Both the position numbers and the translations under genes were made by a program. This document shows positions 25,470-34,774 of a stretch of 64,000 bases of DNA, piece by piece (the first letter of the stretch is position 1; each line of letters opens with the position of its first letter). Under the pieces are notes generated by a model. That model saw nothing but the letters and a program-made list of their open reading frames with translations, had not been told where the DNA came from and did not search any database. The stretch comes from Pseudomonas frederiksbergensis (GTDB lineage Bacteria > Pseudomonadota > Gammaproteobacteria > Pseudomonadales > Pseudomonadaceae). Location: assembly GCF_003732705.1 (NCBI RefSeq), contig NZ_MOBR01000006.1:1-64000 (forward strand). Reading direction: 5' to 3'.

Positions 25470-25624
25470 ATGAAGGGGCGGCAGGATCAAAAGGCTGTCG
25501 AGATTTTGCAGGAAGGTCTACGAGGATCATTCCAAATCAATTGCCGATGCGCTGTTTATTTCATCTCTTACTGTTAAAAATCACACACAAGAAGTTACGG
25601 ATAGAGCGGTGTACCCCACGCCGT
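25470..25624 (+). pseudogene. Frameshifted remnant of a LuxR-type HTH domain
   Basis: One frame reads KAVEILQEGL (like the start of a LuxR HTH, EVLELIAQG) and a shift leads into HSKSIADALFISSLTVKNH from 25528. This aligns with the LuxR signature SNQQIAEQLYISLHTVKTH of the intact regulator ending at 31081. The match is lost after about position 25600, and a stop (TGA) follows at 25624. No start codon or upstream regulator remains. It may derive from an ancestral copy of the 28532 gene or from another LuxR protein. Confidence 0.5.
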
Positions 25625-25837
25625 GACGAAAGCTAAGTTGTTGACCCATGGGTTAGGGGGGGCTACTGATAATTGGAAGTTGAATTTTATATGCTGCAAA
25701 AAGATTCGGGGTTACATGAAGTTTAAATTGTGAATCTTTAGTATTGAATTGCACATTTGATGTTCGGTTGTCTCGGAATAGATTGATTTTCGCTGGCATT
25801 AAGTCGGTGGGTTTCAATTTAATCAGAGGGCAACAGA

Positions 25838-28240
25838 ATGAACGTTATGAATGAACTTATTCCCGCCAACATCGAAAAACACCCTCAATGGCTGGAGTCT
25901 GCCAGTGTTGCCGACAAGCTGCATTACAGCGAGCTTGAGCAGAACCTGATTGCCAGCCAGATCCACCTGAACAACCAACTGGGAAGTTTCACCAGCGTTC
26001 AGGCTTACGCTCGCGATCTGGCCTCCCAGGCCATATTTAAAGAGTATTCGAGGCCAACGGATCCCGATACGGTCATGACTTCCAGTCGCTACCTATTTAC
26101 GCTGGATGGTTGCACATTCAGTCAGGAGGATAAGCGTTCCTTGACTGACTTGTTGCTGCACGGTTTGCATGACGCAGGGCGACGTCCACAAATTTCTTTG
26201 CAGCTCTTCGGTGCGAGGGTCATAAACCCACGCTGGCTGGAAGCGCTCATGAGTCGTGACGTACGTGCGGATTACGGCAGCGCGTTCAGGGAGGTGTACC
26301 AGCGCCCAAACGTGCTCGTTGCCATGAAAAACATCACCCGTGATCAACTGTTGTTCAGTGCCTTTTCGGCAAAGTTGCAGGGGGATCTCAGCGACGCCAA
26401 TCTTCAGCGGGTCCGCGGTGTCGTAGGGGGCGATGAGAGTCTGATCATTGCGCCATTGCAATTGCACCAGGACAGACGTCCACTGATGGGGCTGGCTGTC
26501 ATCAACAGCCGCAGCCCCAGCCAGGATGATTGGTTGCTCTATGCCCCGAACTCCCCCGGTGGGAAAGACTGGTACGAGTTACCGTCCTTGCGGCGCGTGA
26601 GCCTGGATATCGGCAGTTGGATAGAGGCATCTGCCGGTCGCGACTATTTGAGCTGGCGCTCCCACGCACAGGATCGCGAGGTCATCGGTGGTTATCTGAA
26701 ACAGATTTCAAAACTGCCGAACCTCTGGGAGGGGATCTCGCTTGCTCCTACCCCGTCTATTGGCGTAGAGGCGCTGACCACCCTTGCTTCCAACCATCGC
26801 AACTGGCTGGTGGCGCAAGAGGAAAGCCATACGCCCTACGGTTATCGACAGGCTTGCGATCAACAACGCCAGGTTTTCACCCGGATCAACTGTGAACTGC
26901 GGGCACTGAGAACCATTGAAGTGCGCCAGGGCGGTTTCATCAGTTACGAGCGCTTCTGCCATCAACTTATCAAGCAACGGGTGGAGGAAACCCTTCTCGC
27001 TGGTGGCGAACAAGTTGCGGTCGACCCGGACCGTATTGAAGTGCAAATCAGTCCCGGTCAAAGGATGACGCTAACCGAATTGATTGTCGGGGAAGTACAC
27101 TTTTACGCGACCGCTCCCCTACGGGATTTGTACCCGCGCTTTGTACTGAAGGCGAGTCATCCGCCCATCAGCAAACTGGATATTCGCCACATCGCCAGTT
27201 GGTCGAATACGTTGCGTCCGGGCGCAAAGTACATCGGCATGTTGCGCTCGATCTATATGAATCGCACGCACCCTGATGGGCGATTCAAACGTTATCTTCA
27301 CCTTGGAATCATGCAGCGGCAGATGCGGGTGGCAATCTATCAGGCACTGTTTGCCGGCCGGGTGTCGAATACGCATTTTTCAGAGCTGATGAAAGTGGTC
27401 GACGCGTTCGATTTGTATCAGCCTCAACCGGAGGCGCCCTTGGGGGAGGCGCCGGACTCGGTACGTCATAGTGCGATGTTCCAACTTCGTCTCAAGGACC
27501 ATAGAGTGGTCGGTGCATTCGTCTTCCGGCTGTACATTGCCGGAAAAGCCGAAGAGTACCTGTACACCCCGAATGCGCCGGACGGCTGTGAGTTGCGCCC
27601 ATTCAACGATTTCGTGAGCGCGGTGAAAAATCGTGGCCTGGGTGATTATTTCTACGATCGGATGCCTGCGGTCTATCAGCGACTCATCGGCACTTATATG
27701 ACGGATCTTGAACAGTTGGCGAACTATAACGAAGCGCCACAGCTGGAACGTAACTCCCGCATCACGGACTTAAACACGTGTTACGACGAGGTGCTGCGCA
27801 AGGTCATGTCCGATGTTGACGAGGCTACACAGAGCCTCGAAGAGATCATCACCGGCATCGTGTTCGATACAGTCGTGACGGCCGTCGGCATCATCAGTGT
27901 CGTCTATCCGCCAGTCGGCATTGCACTGGGCGCAGCTTTGCTCACCAAGGAACTGGTGCAAGGTGGCGAAGCCTATTCTCTGGGAGACCGGGCCAAGGCC
28001 CTGGGGCATTTCACCGATGCGCTGATTGAGTTGGCGATGCTTGGTTATGGAGGGCACAAGCTGACACAGGTCACCAAACTGCAGAAAGACCTCATCGGAT
28101 TGCTGGGGGATGTGTACACCGTCGATAAGTTTTACGCCAAGGCCAGCGGGCAACCCCAATTACATCAGCGGGCACTGGAGGCGATTCAAGAGGTTCTTGA
28201 TGATCCTGATGGCACCAGCAGCAAAACGATCTTGCTGTAA
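25838..28240 (+). CDS. DUF6543/dermonecrotic-toxin-like protein (800 aa)
   Basis: Large soluble-looking protein without a signal peptide, related in sequence style to Pseudomonas DUF6543 'dermonecrotic toxin domain' proteins. It contains two copies of a module seen also in the 31202 protein: DPDxV ... F ... SLTDLL at about residues 75-105 and DPDRIEVQI ... MTLTEL at about 396-417. Each is followed at a distance by a short YxPNxPxG motif (YAPNSPGGKDWYEL near 235; YTPNAPDGCELRPF near 576). A strongly hydrophobic stretch near 672-705 (FDTVVTAVGIISVVYPPVGIALG) resembles a pore or translocation hairpin. It is shorter than many relatives and lacks a recognisable C-terminal effector. Secretion route and target are unknown. 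Confidence 0.7.
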   Translation: MNVMNELIPANIEKHPQWLESASVADKLHYSELEQNLIASQIHLNNQLGSFTSVQAYARDLASQAIFKEYSRPTDPDTVMTSSRYLFTLDGCTFSQEDKRSLTDLLLHGLHDAGRRPQISLQLFGARVINPRWLEALMSRDVRADYGSAFREVYQRPNVLVAMKNITRDQLLFSAFSAKLQGDLSDANLQRVRGVVGGDESLIIAPLQLHQDRRPLMGLAVINSRSPSQDDWLLYAPNSPGGKDWYELPSLRRVSLDIGSWIEASAGRDYLSWRSHAQDREVIGGYLKQISKLPNLWEGISLAPTPSIGVEALTTLASNHRNWLVAQEESHTPYGYRQACDQQRQVFTRINCELRALRTIEVRQGGFISYERFCHQLIKQRVEETLLAGGEQVAVDPDRIEVQISPGQRMTLTELIVGEVHFYATAPLRDLYPRFVLKASHPPISKLDIRHIASWSNTLRPGAKYIGMLRSIYMNRTHPDGRFKRYLHLGIMQRQMRVAIYQALFAGRVSNTHFSELMKVVDAFDLYQPQPEAPLGEAPDSVRHSAMFQLRLKDHRVVGAFVFRLYIAGKAEEYLYTPNAPDGCELRPFNDFVSAVKNRGLGDYFYDRMPAVYQRLIGTYMTDLEQLANYNEAPQLERNSRITDLNTCYDEVLRKVMSDVDEATQSLEEIITGIVFDTVVTAVGIISVVYPPVGIALGAALLTKELVQGGEAYSLGDRAKALGHFTDALIELAMLGYGGHKLTQVTKLQKDLIGLLGDVYTVDKFYAKASGQPQLHQRALEAIQEVLDDPDGTSSKTILL

Positions 28241-28268
28241 CAGCATTCAATTGCGGCCGATGTGTGGG

Positions 28269-28326
28269 GCCAGGCTGCGTAACTACCTTTAACGCACGTA
28301 CCGCCGGTTCTATGTGAACCACGGTC
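28269..28326 (-). pseudogene. Remnant of an HmgR-like IclR regulator gene
   Basis: The minus strand encodes VVHIEPAVRALKVVTQPG, 15 of 18 residues identical to VVHIEPAVRAVTVVTQLG of the intact IclR gene at 34775-35566 (segment about 35157-35213). The DNA also aligns without gaps over about 57 bases. Nothing else of the gene is left: a degenerate REP starts directly at one end and the DUF6543 stop is 29 bases from the other. It mirrors the arrangement of the second DUF6543 gene and its convergent IclR neighbour. Confidence 0.7.
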
Positions 28327-28407
28327 AAGCTTGCTCGTCATGGCGAAATGGCAGTCAACACCTATGTTGACTGTAAAACCGTTATCGCGGGCAAGCTCGC
28401 TTCTGCA
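28327..28407. repeat. Degenerate REP pair
   Basis: CAAGCTTGCTCGTCATGGCG faces GTTATCGCGGGCAAGCTCGC; the outer GGAGC/CTCC arms are mutated or lost (CTTCTGCA). It lies against the IclR remnant. Confidence 0.75.
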
Positions 28408-28531
28408 ATGTCCTGTGCGTGACCGGCGGGTCGCGCTTTTTTATGGGCAGCAATCAGCGTTCTGAATACTTCTCAACAAGCGTGTTGCACAGGGCTAGGG
28501 TGGCGGCACAACTATAAAAAGGCACGCCGCA

Positions 28532-31081
28532 ATGACCGCCATGACCCCGTGTCTGGACCGTCCTGGATTTCTTCCTCGCCTGTCGTCCCATCACCTGCCC
28601 AGAACTCGGTTGAGCGAACCGCTGCTAGCGTCACCGGCGCGGGTAAAGCTGTTGTGCGCGCCGGCGGGCAGCGGCAAGAGTGCGCTGTTGGCCGAGTGTT
28701 TGTTGCAGGCGCCGGCGCAGTATCGAGTGGTGTGGCTCGCATTGTCCGGCGTCGCGCTGAGCCGGGCCGAATTGTGTCTGCGACTGGCGCAAGCACTGCA
28801 GCTGCCGGCGGTGGATGAACCTGCTCTACTGGCGCACCTGGCGCGGGTGCAGACGCCCACTTGGTTGTTTGTCGATGACTACTGCCGTGTCCCCGCGCCG
28901 GAACTGGACGGGCTGCTCGATCAGCTATTGGCAGTCAGCAACCCACTGATCACCTGGTGGCTGAGCGGTCGGCGGCGACCCCATTGCAACTGGCCGCGCC
29001 TGTTGCTGGATGATGAACTGCATGAATTCGAAGGTCGGACACTGGCACTGACGGCGGCCGAAATCGAGCAACTGCTGCGCCACTTCGAGGCACCGTTGGT
29101 GGCGAAAACCGCGCGGCGGATTTTCCAGCGCAGCGATGGTTGGTGCGCTGCCGTACGTATTGCTTTGCTCGATGGCTGCCAATGGGCCAAGGACCCGAAT
29201 CATCCCGGCCGCACGGCGACCTTACTCGATTATTTGCAACACGAACTGTTCGCCAGCCTGCCCGCCGAACTGGCTGAAGCCTGGCAAGTGTTGGCTCATC
29301 TGCCCCGGTTCAATGCCAGCCTGTGCGAACACCTGTTCGGTGCCGGGGAGGGCGCGTGCTGGATGCACGAGTTGCAACTGCGCGGGTGTTTTATCGAAGA
29401 CTGGCAAGCATCGCCGGACTGGTTGCAGGTGTTCGCGCCGCTGCGCCAGTTGATGCGCGATGAGCCGTGGCCGGCCGGTCGTTCCTGGCACCGTCGCGCC
29501 TGTCAGTGGTTTTGCGCCGAAGAGGATTGGCAAGCGGCGTTCGAACAGGCGTTATTGGCCGAAGAATTCGAAGTGGCGATCAGCCTGTTGCAGCATTTCA
29601 GTCTCGAACACGTGTTCCTCGGGCAAAACGTGGTGTGGCTGCTGCGCCTGCATGAGCAGCAGGGCGATGAACTGATGCTCGGTTCGCCGCACTTGGTCGG
29701 GTTGGTCACGGCGGCGTTGCTGTTCGCTGGCCGCTTCGATCAGGCGGCGAGCTGCATCGCCCAATTGGAGCGATTTGCGCCGCAACCGACCGCGACGCAG
29801 CAGCGTCAGTTGTTGGCGCGCTGGCAGGCCCAGATGGGTTGGTTGTTGCATCTTCAAGGGCGGATGACGCCTGCGCGGGAGCATTTTCTCCAGGCCCTGG
29901 ACGCGCTCGCTGCCGAAGCCTGGCCCGCGCGTCTGTTGTGCCTGTCCGGGTTGACCCAACAAGCCCTGCTCAACGCTGAACTTGAAACCGCCCAGGCCCT
30001 CAATCGCGAAGCGTTGTGCCTGGCGCGGGCGCAAAATTCCCTGCTGTTTGAAGGCTTGCTTGAACTCGATCACGCGCAGTTACTGGAACAGCGCGGCGCC
30101 GCCGGACGCGCGGAAAGCCTGTTGGCCAACATTCACGAACTGCTCAGTCAACAGCCCGATCCGGCGACGCCGCTATTGGGTCGGATCGCCCTGCGCCGGG
30201 GACGCCTGGCCTTGAGTCAGGGCCAGGATGAACGGGCCGCCGGGTTCTTTGATTCGGGCCTGTACGAATGCTTGCGCAGCCAGGACAAGCGCGTGTTGTA
30301 CGGCTTCCTCGGCCAGGCGCAACTGGCGGCCAATCAGGGTGACTACGACCAAGCCTTTATCCGCCTGCGCGACGCTGAACGCCTGATGCAGCAACGGCAG
30401 ATTCCCGACACGGTGTATCGCGGAGTGTTGTTGCAGGTCAGCAGTCAATTCTGGTTGCAACAGGGGCGGCCGGAATTGGCCCATGAAGCGCTGAGCCGGG
30501 TATTGCGCCATTACCGGGGGCCGAATGCGCGACAGGCGCCGCCTGCGACACTGGAGTTGATTGCGCGGATTGAGTATTTGCTGGTGTTGGCGCAAGTCCA
30601 CTTGGGGCGTAAACCTCACGTGCAGATTGATGAACTGCTGTGTCACGCCCGCGATCACGGCATGGCAAACCTGGAAACCGAGTTGCAACTGGTACAGGTA
30701 GAACTGGCCTGGCTTGCCGGTGACGAAACAACAGCGCGCGAAGGTTGGCAAAAGGCTCGGGAATTGATTGCTCGCTGGCACCTGCAACAGGCACTGACGG
30801 AAGTGACTCTGCGTCAACCCGAACGGGTTCGGCAAGTATCTGACGGACCTTCAAAATTGCCACTGTCGCATCAAATGAGTGATGTAAGCCCATTAAGCTC
30901 GCGCGAGCTGGAAGTATTGGAGTTGATCGCCCAAGGAAATTCCAATCAACAAATTGCCGAGCAGTTGTATATATCGCTGCACACGGTCAAGACCCATGCG
31001 CGAAGAATTCACGGGAAGTTAGGTGTGGCCCGCAGGACGCAGGCAGTCGCGAGAGCAAAGAGTCTGGGTATTGTCGGTTAA
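28532..31081 (+). CDS. LuxR-family regulator, MalT-like (large ATP-binding type)
   Basis: 849-residue LAL-type regulator. Residues about 30-60 hold Walker A (LLCAPAGSGKSALLAE) and WLFVDDY follows as Walker B. A long middle part of helical TPR-like repeats (about 350-760) senses the inducer. The C-terminal LuxR HTH is LSSRELEVLELIAQGNSN, then QQIAEQLYISLHTVKTHARR. Such proteins bind ATP and a ligand, then activate transcription. Relatives sit next to DUF1302-DUF1329 operons in other pseudomonads (from memory), so that operon is its likely target; here a DUF6543 gene has come between them. A second DUF6543 gene begins 120 bases downstream. AAGG lies nine bases before the ATG. Confidence 0.9.
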   Translation: MTAMTPCLDRPGFLPRLSSHHLPRTRLSEPLLASPARVKLLCAPAGSGKSALLAECLLQAPAQYRVVWLALSGVALSRAELCLRLAQALQLPAVDEPALLAHLARVQTPTWLFVDDYCRVPAPELDGLLDQLLAVSNPLITWWLSGRRRPHCNWPRLLLDDELHEFEGRTLALTAAEIEQLLRHFEAPLVAKTARRIFQRSDGWCAAVRIALLDGCQWAKDPNHPGRTATLLDYLQHELFASLPAELAEAWQVLAHLPRFNASLCEHLFGAGEGACWMHELQLRGCFIEDWQASPDWLQVFAPLRQLMRDEPWPAGRSWHRRACQWFCAEEDWQAAFEQALLAEEFEVAISLLQHFSLEHVFLGQNVVWLLRLHEQQGDELMLGSPHLVGLVTAALLFAGRFDQAASCIAQLERFAPQPTATQQRQLLARWQAQMGWLLHLQGRMTPAREHFLQALDALAAEAWPARLLCLSGLTQQALLNAELETAQALNREALCLARAQNSLLFEGLLELDHAQLLEQRGAAGRAESLLANIHELLSQQPDPATPLLGRIALRRGRLALSQGQDERAAGFFDSGLYECLRSQDKRVLYGFLGQAQLAANQGDYDQAFIRLRDAERLMQQRQIPDTVYRGVLLQVSSQFWLQQGRPELAHEALSRVLRHYRGPNARQAPPATLELIARIEYLLVLAQVHLGRKPHVQIDELLCHARDHGMANLETELQLVQVELAWLAGDETTAREGWQKARELIARWHLQQALTEVTLRQPERVRQVSDGPSKLPLSHQMSDVSPLSSRELEVLELIAQGNSNQQIAEQLYISLHTVKTHARRIHGKLGVARRTQAVARAKSLGIVG

Positions 31082-31201
31082 TTGTTTATTACAGATAGTT
31101 TGAAATAGGATTCGGCTTTTATTTTATTCAGGGTCTTTATAAGGTGCGTGCATTCGAAGAAATGACTGAGGGTCATTTCGCATCCACAAAGGAATGTTGC
31201 C

Positions 31202-34200
31202 ATGAATAATGAAAGCACTGCGTTTCCTGTCGTCCATGAAAAACTGATTGTATTGAATGAAATCCACTCGGCGCTGGCGGCTGAGTGCGATTTAATTCCC
31301 ACTGTCAATGTGATGTTTCGCACGCTGGTCCAAGACGCTCTGAATGAACGGGGTCTTGAACTTGATGTGAATGACATTTATATCAATAAAGTGGCTGCAG
31401 ATCCAAAGGACAACTATCAACCGGTAGGCTCGCTGTTTGAGGTTATTGGCGAGTGCCTTGAACGCAGGCTGAAGCCCCAATATACGATTGGAGTTTATGG
31501 CGTATTCAACCAGCCGGGTTCAACGTCCCAGTCCGCGCAGATCAAGGACCTCAGCATCTACCAGGTAGAGAAACTGATTGAGAACGTTCTGATTAATCTG
31601 GTGCCAGGCTATGACTTCCATCTGAAAGACTATTGGGCGACTGCGGTGGGCCAGGATGCTCAGGGGCGGGATTTGCTGGCGCCGAAAGACCGCCTCGAGC
31701 AACTTCATGGCAAGGCGTTCTGGGCCGAACTGGACGTGTGTGCCAACACTGGAATATTGACGGCCACGGAACAAGTATGGATCAACAAAGCCTATCTGGC
31801 GTCGAGTGTCTGGCCGCAAGCGATCTTCAATATTGCATTGACCGGGCGTGATGGCACCACTCGAGTGCTGGCATCGGCGTTTGTGATACAGATTGAGGGC
31901 GCTAATAAACCTGAACTTTTTCCGGTCAATGACGGTTTCACCTGTGCGCTTTATTTGCCGGCGGAGGGACTGAAGAAGTTCGTGAATGCGTCGAGTCTTC
32001 ATCAATATATTACGGCTGTGTTAAAGAGTGGAAGCAGTCGAAAGTTGTTACTTGATGAACTGCCTGTCGAAGTGGCTGGCACAGTAACCGACACCGACAA
32101 GATCCGTTTTTTCAACATCGCGGAAGATCTTTTCAAGTTCTGCACCACGACGCGGTTGGAAAAGCAGGCGCTGGATATTGCTCATTACTGGAAGCAAACC
32201 CAGGAGGGCGAGCACGACTTCATCACTACAATGGACGCGCTCCACAACTCGCAACGGCCGGGTCAATGGATTAGCCAGGGGCGCGCACGTGCTGCCCGGT
32301 ACCTGGACCTCGCTACTCGACATGCCTGGCCACACTGGTTGAAAGATGCACGGCCTGCAGATCAGCAACGTTATGTCGCACTGGAAAAAGCCCATCTTCA
32401 GGCCGAAGTCGATGTGCATGAACGGGCTGGCGATGCCATCTCACTGAGGGCTTATGCCCATAGCCATGTCGAAAAACAGCTTTTCCAACGCACGGGGGCG
32501 CAGATCGATCCCGACCAGATCGTCGTCACGCTTCGGCATGTCTTCCGGCTCGGCGCGAAGAAGATTGAACATGAAGAAAAAATGAGCCTGACAGAACTGT
32601 CGATCTCGGGTTTACACAACAAAGAGGCCCGTTTCCTGTTCAAAGTCGAAGGACCTCGGGCGGCGCTGTTGTCGCAAGGTCTCCTTGAGTCGGTCATCGA
32701 AACCCTGGACCTGCGCGTCAAGTATCTCGACTATCGACGCGCTGCTTTTCGCCAACGGCAGGTCACCGATGCACTGATTGAAAAGGCCGGTCGGCTGACG
32801 GCATTGTCGGTGTTTGGCGCGAGTTTGCAGAAACACCTGAGCCCCGCGGGGCTGGATGTGGTCCAACGATGCAACCTCGGCGATCGGGCGCTCACCGTCT
32901 GGGGGCTGGTGTTCCGTGATGGGCATTTGCCGTTCAAGGATTTGCTTGTTTACGGTCAACCCGATCATGGCACACAGCTTCCCCACGTCCTGTACGCACC
33001 GGGTGCACCCAATGGGCAGGATTGGTTCGAGTTCGCCAGCCATACCGAACTGGTGCAATACGTGGCGGACTGGTGCGCGATCCCGGAGGGGCTCGACTAT
33101 CTCGTTCGTCAATCCAGCCCGACGGACCAGGCCAGGATAGAGCGGGAACTGAAAGCATCCGGGGCACTGGAGATGGCCCGCAAGACCGGCAATATCAGGT
33201 TTGTCGACTGGATGGTCGAGCCGGGCAAACCTTCGCGAATGTCCGTCCAACAAGCCGTGGAATGGGCTGATCAGGCGCATCAGGTATCAACGCCTGACTG
33301 GTTCCAGAAAGCGCCGTTGGCCGATCGTCAGGCATTTGCGCGACTGCACACCGAGCACAAGGCGATTTTTGCCTTGATGAAAGAGAAGGGCAACATCACG
33401 CCTTTTCAAACGTTTGCCCACGACCTGGCCAAGCGTGAACTCAATCGCTATCTGCAGCGTTCAGGTGCGCATCCGGAGCTGGACCCGGATCAAGTGAACA
33501 TCAAACTTCACGGCCACGAGCCGATGACCCTGACCCAGCTCTTTATCAACTGGGAAGTATGGCGCTCCGATACCAGTCCGTTTGTTCAGGCTTTTTCCTG
33601 GGCAAGCCCGGCGGCGCGCCTTGTTGCAGAGGTCAAGGATCGTTTGCGCAGCGCAGTATTGACATCACGGGATGGCCAATCCCTGGGGCGGTTGGATACG
33701 GCGGTCATCAATGCACTGATCGGTATGTTGCCGGGTGACCAATATATTGATGCCCTGAAACGTGAATTCCTGGCAAGCAAACCCCAGGACCGGTCTATTC
33801 GGGCTGAGCTCTATGGCAAGCTCAAACAGAACAAGATGCAAAAAGAGGCGCTGGTTCAAAAAATCAAGGGCGAACTCTCTCAGGACCGTTACAACTGGTT
33901 GAACGCAATCCTGGATCAACTGGATGTTGAAACCCATACCGATCCATCCAGCGGATGGGTCTACAGATTGTTCTTGAAAGGCAAGCAAGTAGAGGGTGCC
34001 TACCGGTTTGTGCGGACCGTTGGCGGACGCTCGGAAACGATCATCTACCTGCCCGGCTCTGCCGAAGGCAAGATATTCCGAAGTGTCGAAGATTTCGCCA
34101 TGGATATTCGCGACTCGATGATTTCAAACGTCATCCTGGAGTGTGTCCGGTTACAGGATCGGGCGCCGGTGAAGAGTTATCTGGAGGACATTTTTCGTGG

Positions 34201-34705
34201 CAAAGACACGCTTGAACTGTCCGATGCGAAGAGGGCGGTGGCGGCCCTCCACTATGAGTACGTGCCGATGGTGGAGCATTTTATCGCCGACGTGGACCAT
34301 CAGACCACCAGTTTTTCCGAAGCCTTCTGGCGCGACACGATGATCGTGGTCGAGTTTGTTGCCGATGTTGCTTCGCTGTTTCTTCCGCCCGTAGGGCTGG
34401 TGACCGGTTTGCTGAAAACCACCCGCGCGATAGTGCGGGGGATTGGCGCCTACAACAATGGCGATGAAGAAGCGGCCAACGGGCATTTTGCAGCAGCTTG
34501 GGTAGGCCTGATCTCGTTGTATCTGGGCAAGGTGTCGGGCGTGGGGGGCGTCGGGGCCGGGGTGGATTTCATCTCTAAAGTAAACGATTACGCAGAGATC
34601 ATTTCGACGGCGACCGGCGTCACTGTCGGCGCCAGTTACCTGACTTACGTGGCCAGCCAAACCGGTGCGAACACCAACGGGATGGCGACCTCGCGTATCA
34701 GCTGA
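31202..34705 (+). CDS. DUF6543/dermonecrotic-toxin-like protein (1167 aa)
   Basis: Larger paralogue of the 25838 protein. The module LDxxDI...  recurs three times: a divergent copy at about 35-60 (LVQDALNERGLELDVNDIYI), one at about 436-470 (IDPDQIVVTLRHVF ... MSLTELSI) and one at about 757-785 (LDPDQVNIKLHG ... MTLTQLFI). YAPGAPNGQDWFEF (about 598) and IYLPGSAEGKIF (about 948) are the matching P-x-G motifs. Hydrophobic segments close the protein (VVEFVADVASLFLPPVGLVTGLL near 1049 and AAWVGLISLYLGKVSG near 1097). No signal peptide and no classical effector domain are visible. AGGA precedes the ATG by nine bases. Gene and IclR neighbour converge on a shared terminator. Toxic activity is inferred from family names only. 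Confidence 0.7.
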   Translation: MNNESTAFPVVHEKLIVLNEIHSALAAECDLIPTVNVMFRTLVQDALNERGLELDVNDIYINKVAADPKDNYQPVGSLFEVIGECLERRLKPQYTIGVYGVFNQPGSTSQSAQIKDLSIYQVEKLIENVLINLVPGYDFHLKDYWATAVGQDAQGRDLLAPKDRLEQLHGKAFWAELDVCANTGILTATEQVWINKAYLASSVWPQAIFNIALTGRDGTTRVLASAFVIQIEGANKPELFPVNDGFTCALYLPAEGLKKFVNASSLHQYITAVLKSGSSRKLLLDELPVEVAGTVTDTDKIRFFNIAEDLFKFCTTTRLEKQALDIAHYWKQTQEGEHDFITTMDALHNSQRPGQWISQGRARAARYLDLATRHAWPHWLKDARPADQQRYVALEKAHLQAEVDVHERAGDAISLRAYAHSHVEKQLFQRTGAQIDPDQIVVTLRHVFRLGAKKIEHEEKMSLTELSISGLHNKEARFLFKVEGPRAALLSQGLLESVIETLDLRVKYLDYRRAAFRQRQVTDALIEKAGRLTALSVFGASLQKHLSPAGLDVVQRCNLGDRALTVWGLVFRDGHLPFKDLLVYGQPDHGTQLPHVLYAPGAPNGQDWFEFASHTELVQYVADWCAIPEGLDYLVRQSSPTDQARIERELKASGALEMARKTGNIRFVDWMVEPGKPSRMSVQQAVEWADQAHQVSTPDWFQKAPLADRQAFARLHTEHKAIFALMKEKGNITPFQTFAHDLAKRELNRYLQRSGAHPELDPDQVNIKLHGHEPMTLTQLFINWEVWRSDTSPFVQAFSWASPAARLVAEVKDRLRSAVLTSRDGQSLGRLDTAVINALIGMLPGDQYIDALKREFLASKPQDRSIRAELYGKLKQNKMQKEALVQKIKGELSQDRYNWLNAILDQLDVETHTDPSSGWVYRLFLKGKQVEGAYRFVRTVGGRSETIIYLPGSAEGKIFRSVEDFAMDIRDSMISNVILECVRLQDRAPVKSYLEDIFRGKDTLELSDAKRAVAALHYEYVPMVEHFIADVDHQTTSFSEAFWRDTMIVVEFVADVASLFLPPVGLVTGLLKTTRAIVRGIGAYNNGDEEAANGHFAAAWVGLISLYLGKVSGVGGVGAGVDFISKVNDYAEIISTATGVTVGASYLTYVASQTGANTNGMATSRIS

Positions 34706-34733
34706 TCGCGGGTTCATCCAGTCTTGAGGCCAT

Positions 34734-34764
34734 AAAAAAGAGGCACTGATCAGTGCCTCTTTTT
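34734..34764. terminator. Bidirectional terminator between DUF6543 and hmgR genes
   Basis: AAAAAA-GAGGCACTGA-TCAGTGCCTC-TTTTT, a perfect 10-base palindrome with A- and T-runs on its two sides, between convergent genes. Confidence 0.92.
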
Positions 34765-34774
34765 GCCTGTCGAA

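Larger units (their letters stand above)
25352..25837. other. 486-base gap with truncated REP and LuxR remnant
   Basis: After the truncated REP and the LuxR-like remnant, positions 25640-25837 are visibly A+T-rich compared with the neighbourhood and hold no gene. They should contain the promoter of the DUF6543 gene; I found no convincing -35/-10 pair. A ribosome site GAGGG lies 7-8 bases before the start at 25838. Confidence 0.6.

Noticed and set aside
25838..28240. First DUF6543 gene as a broken pseudogene
   Set aside because: The frame is open for 800 codons, has a clear ribosome site and retains the module pattern; only its neighbours are decayed.
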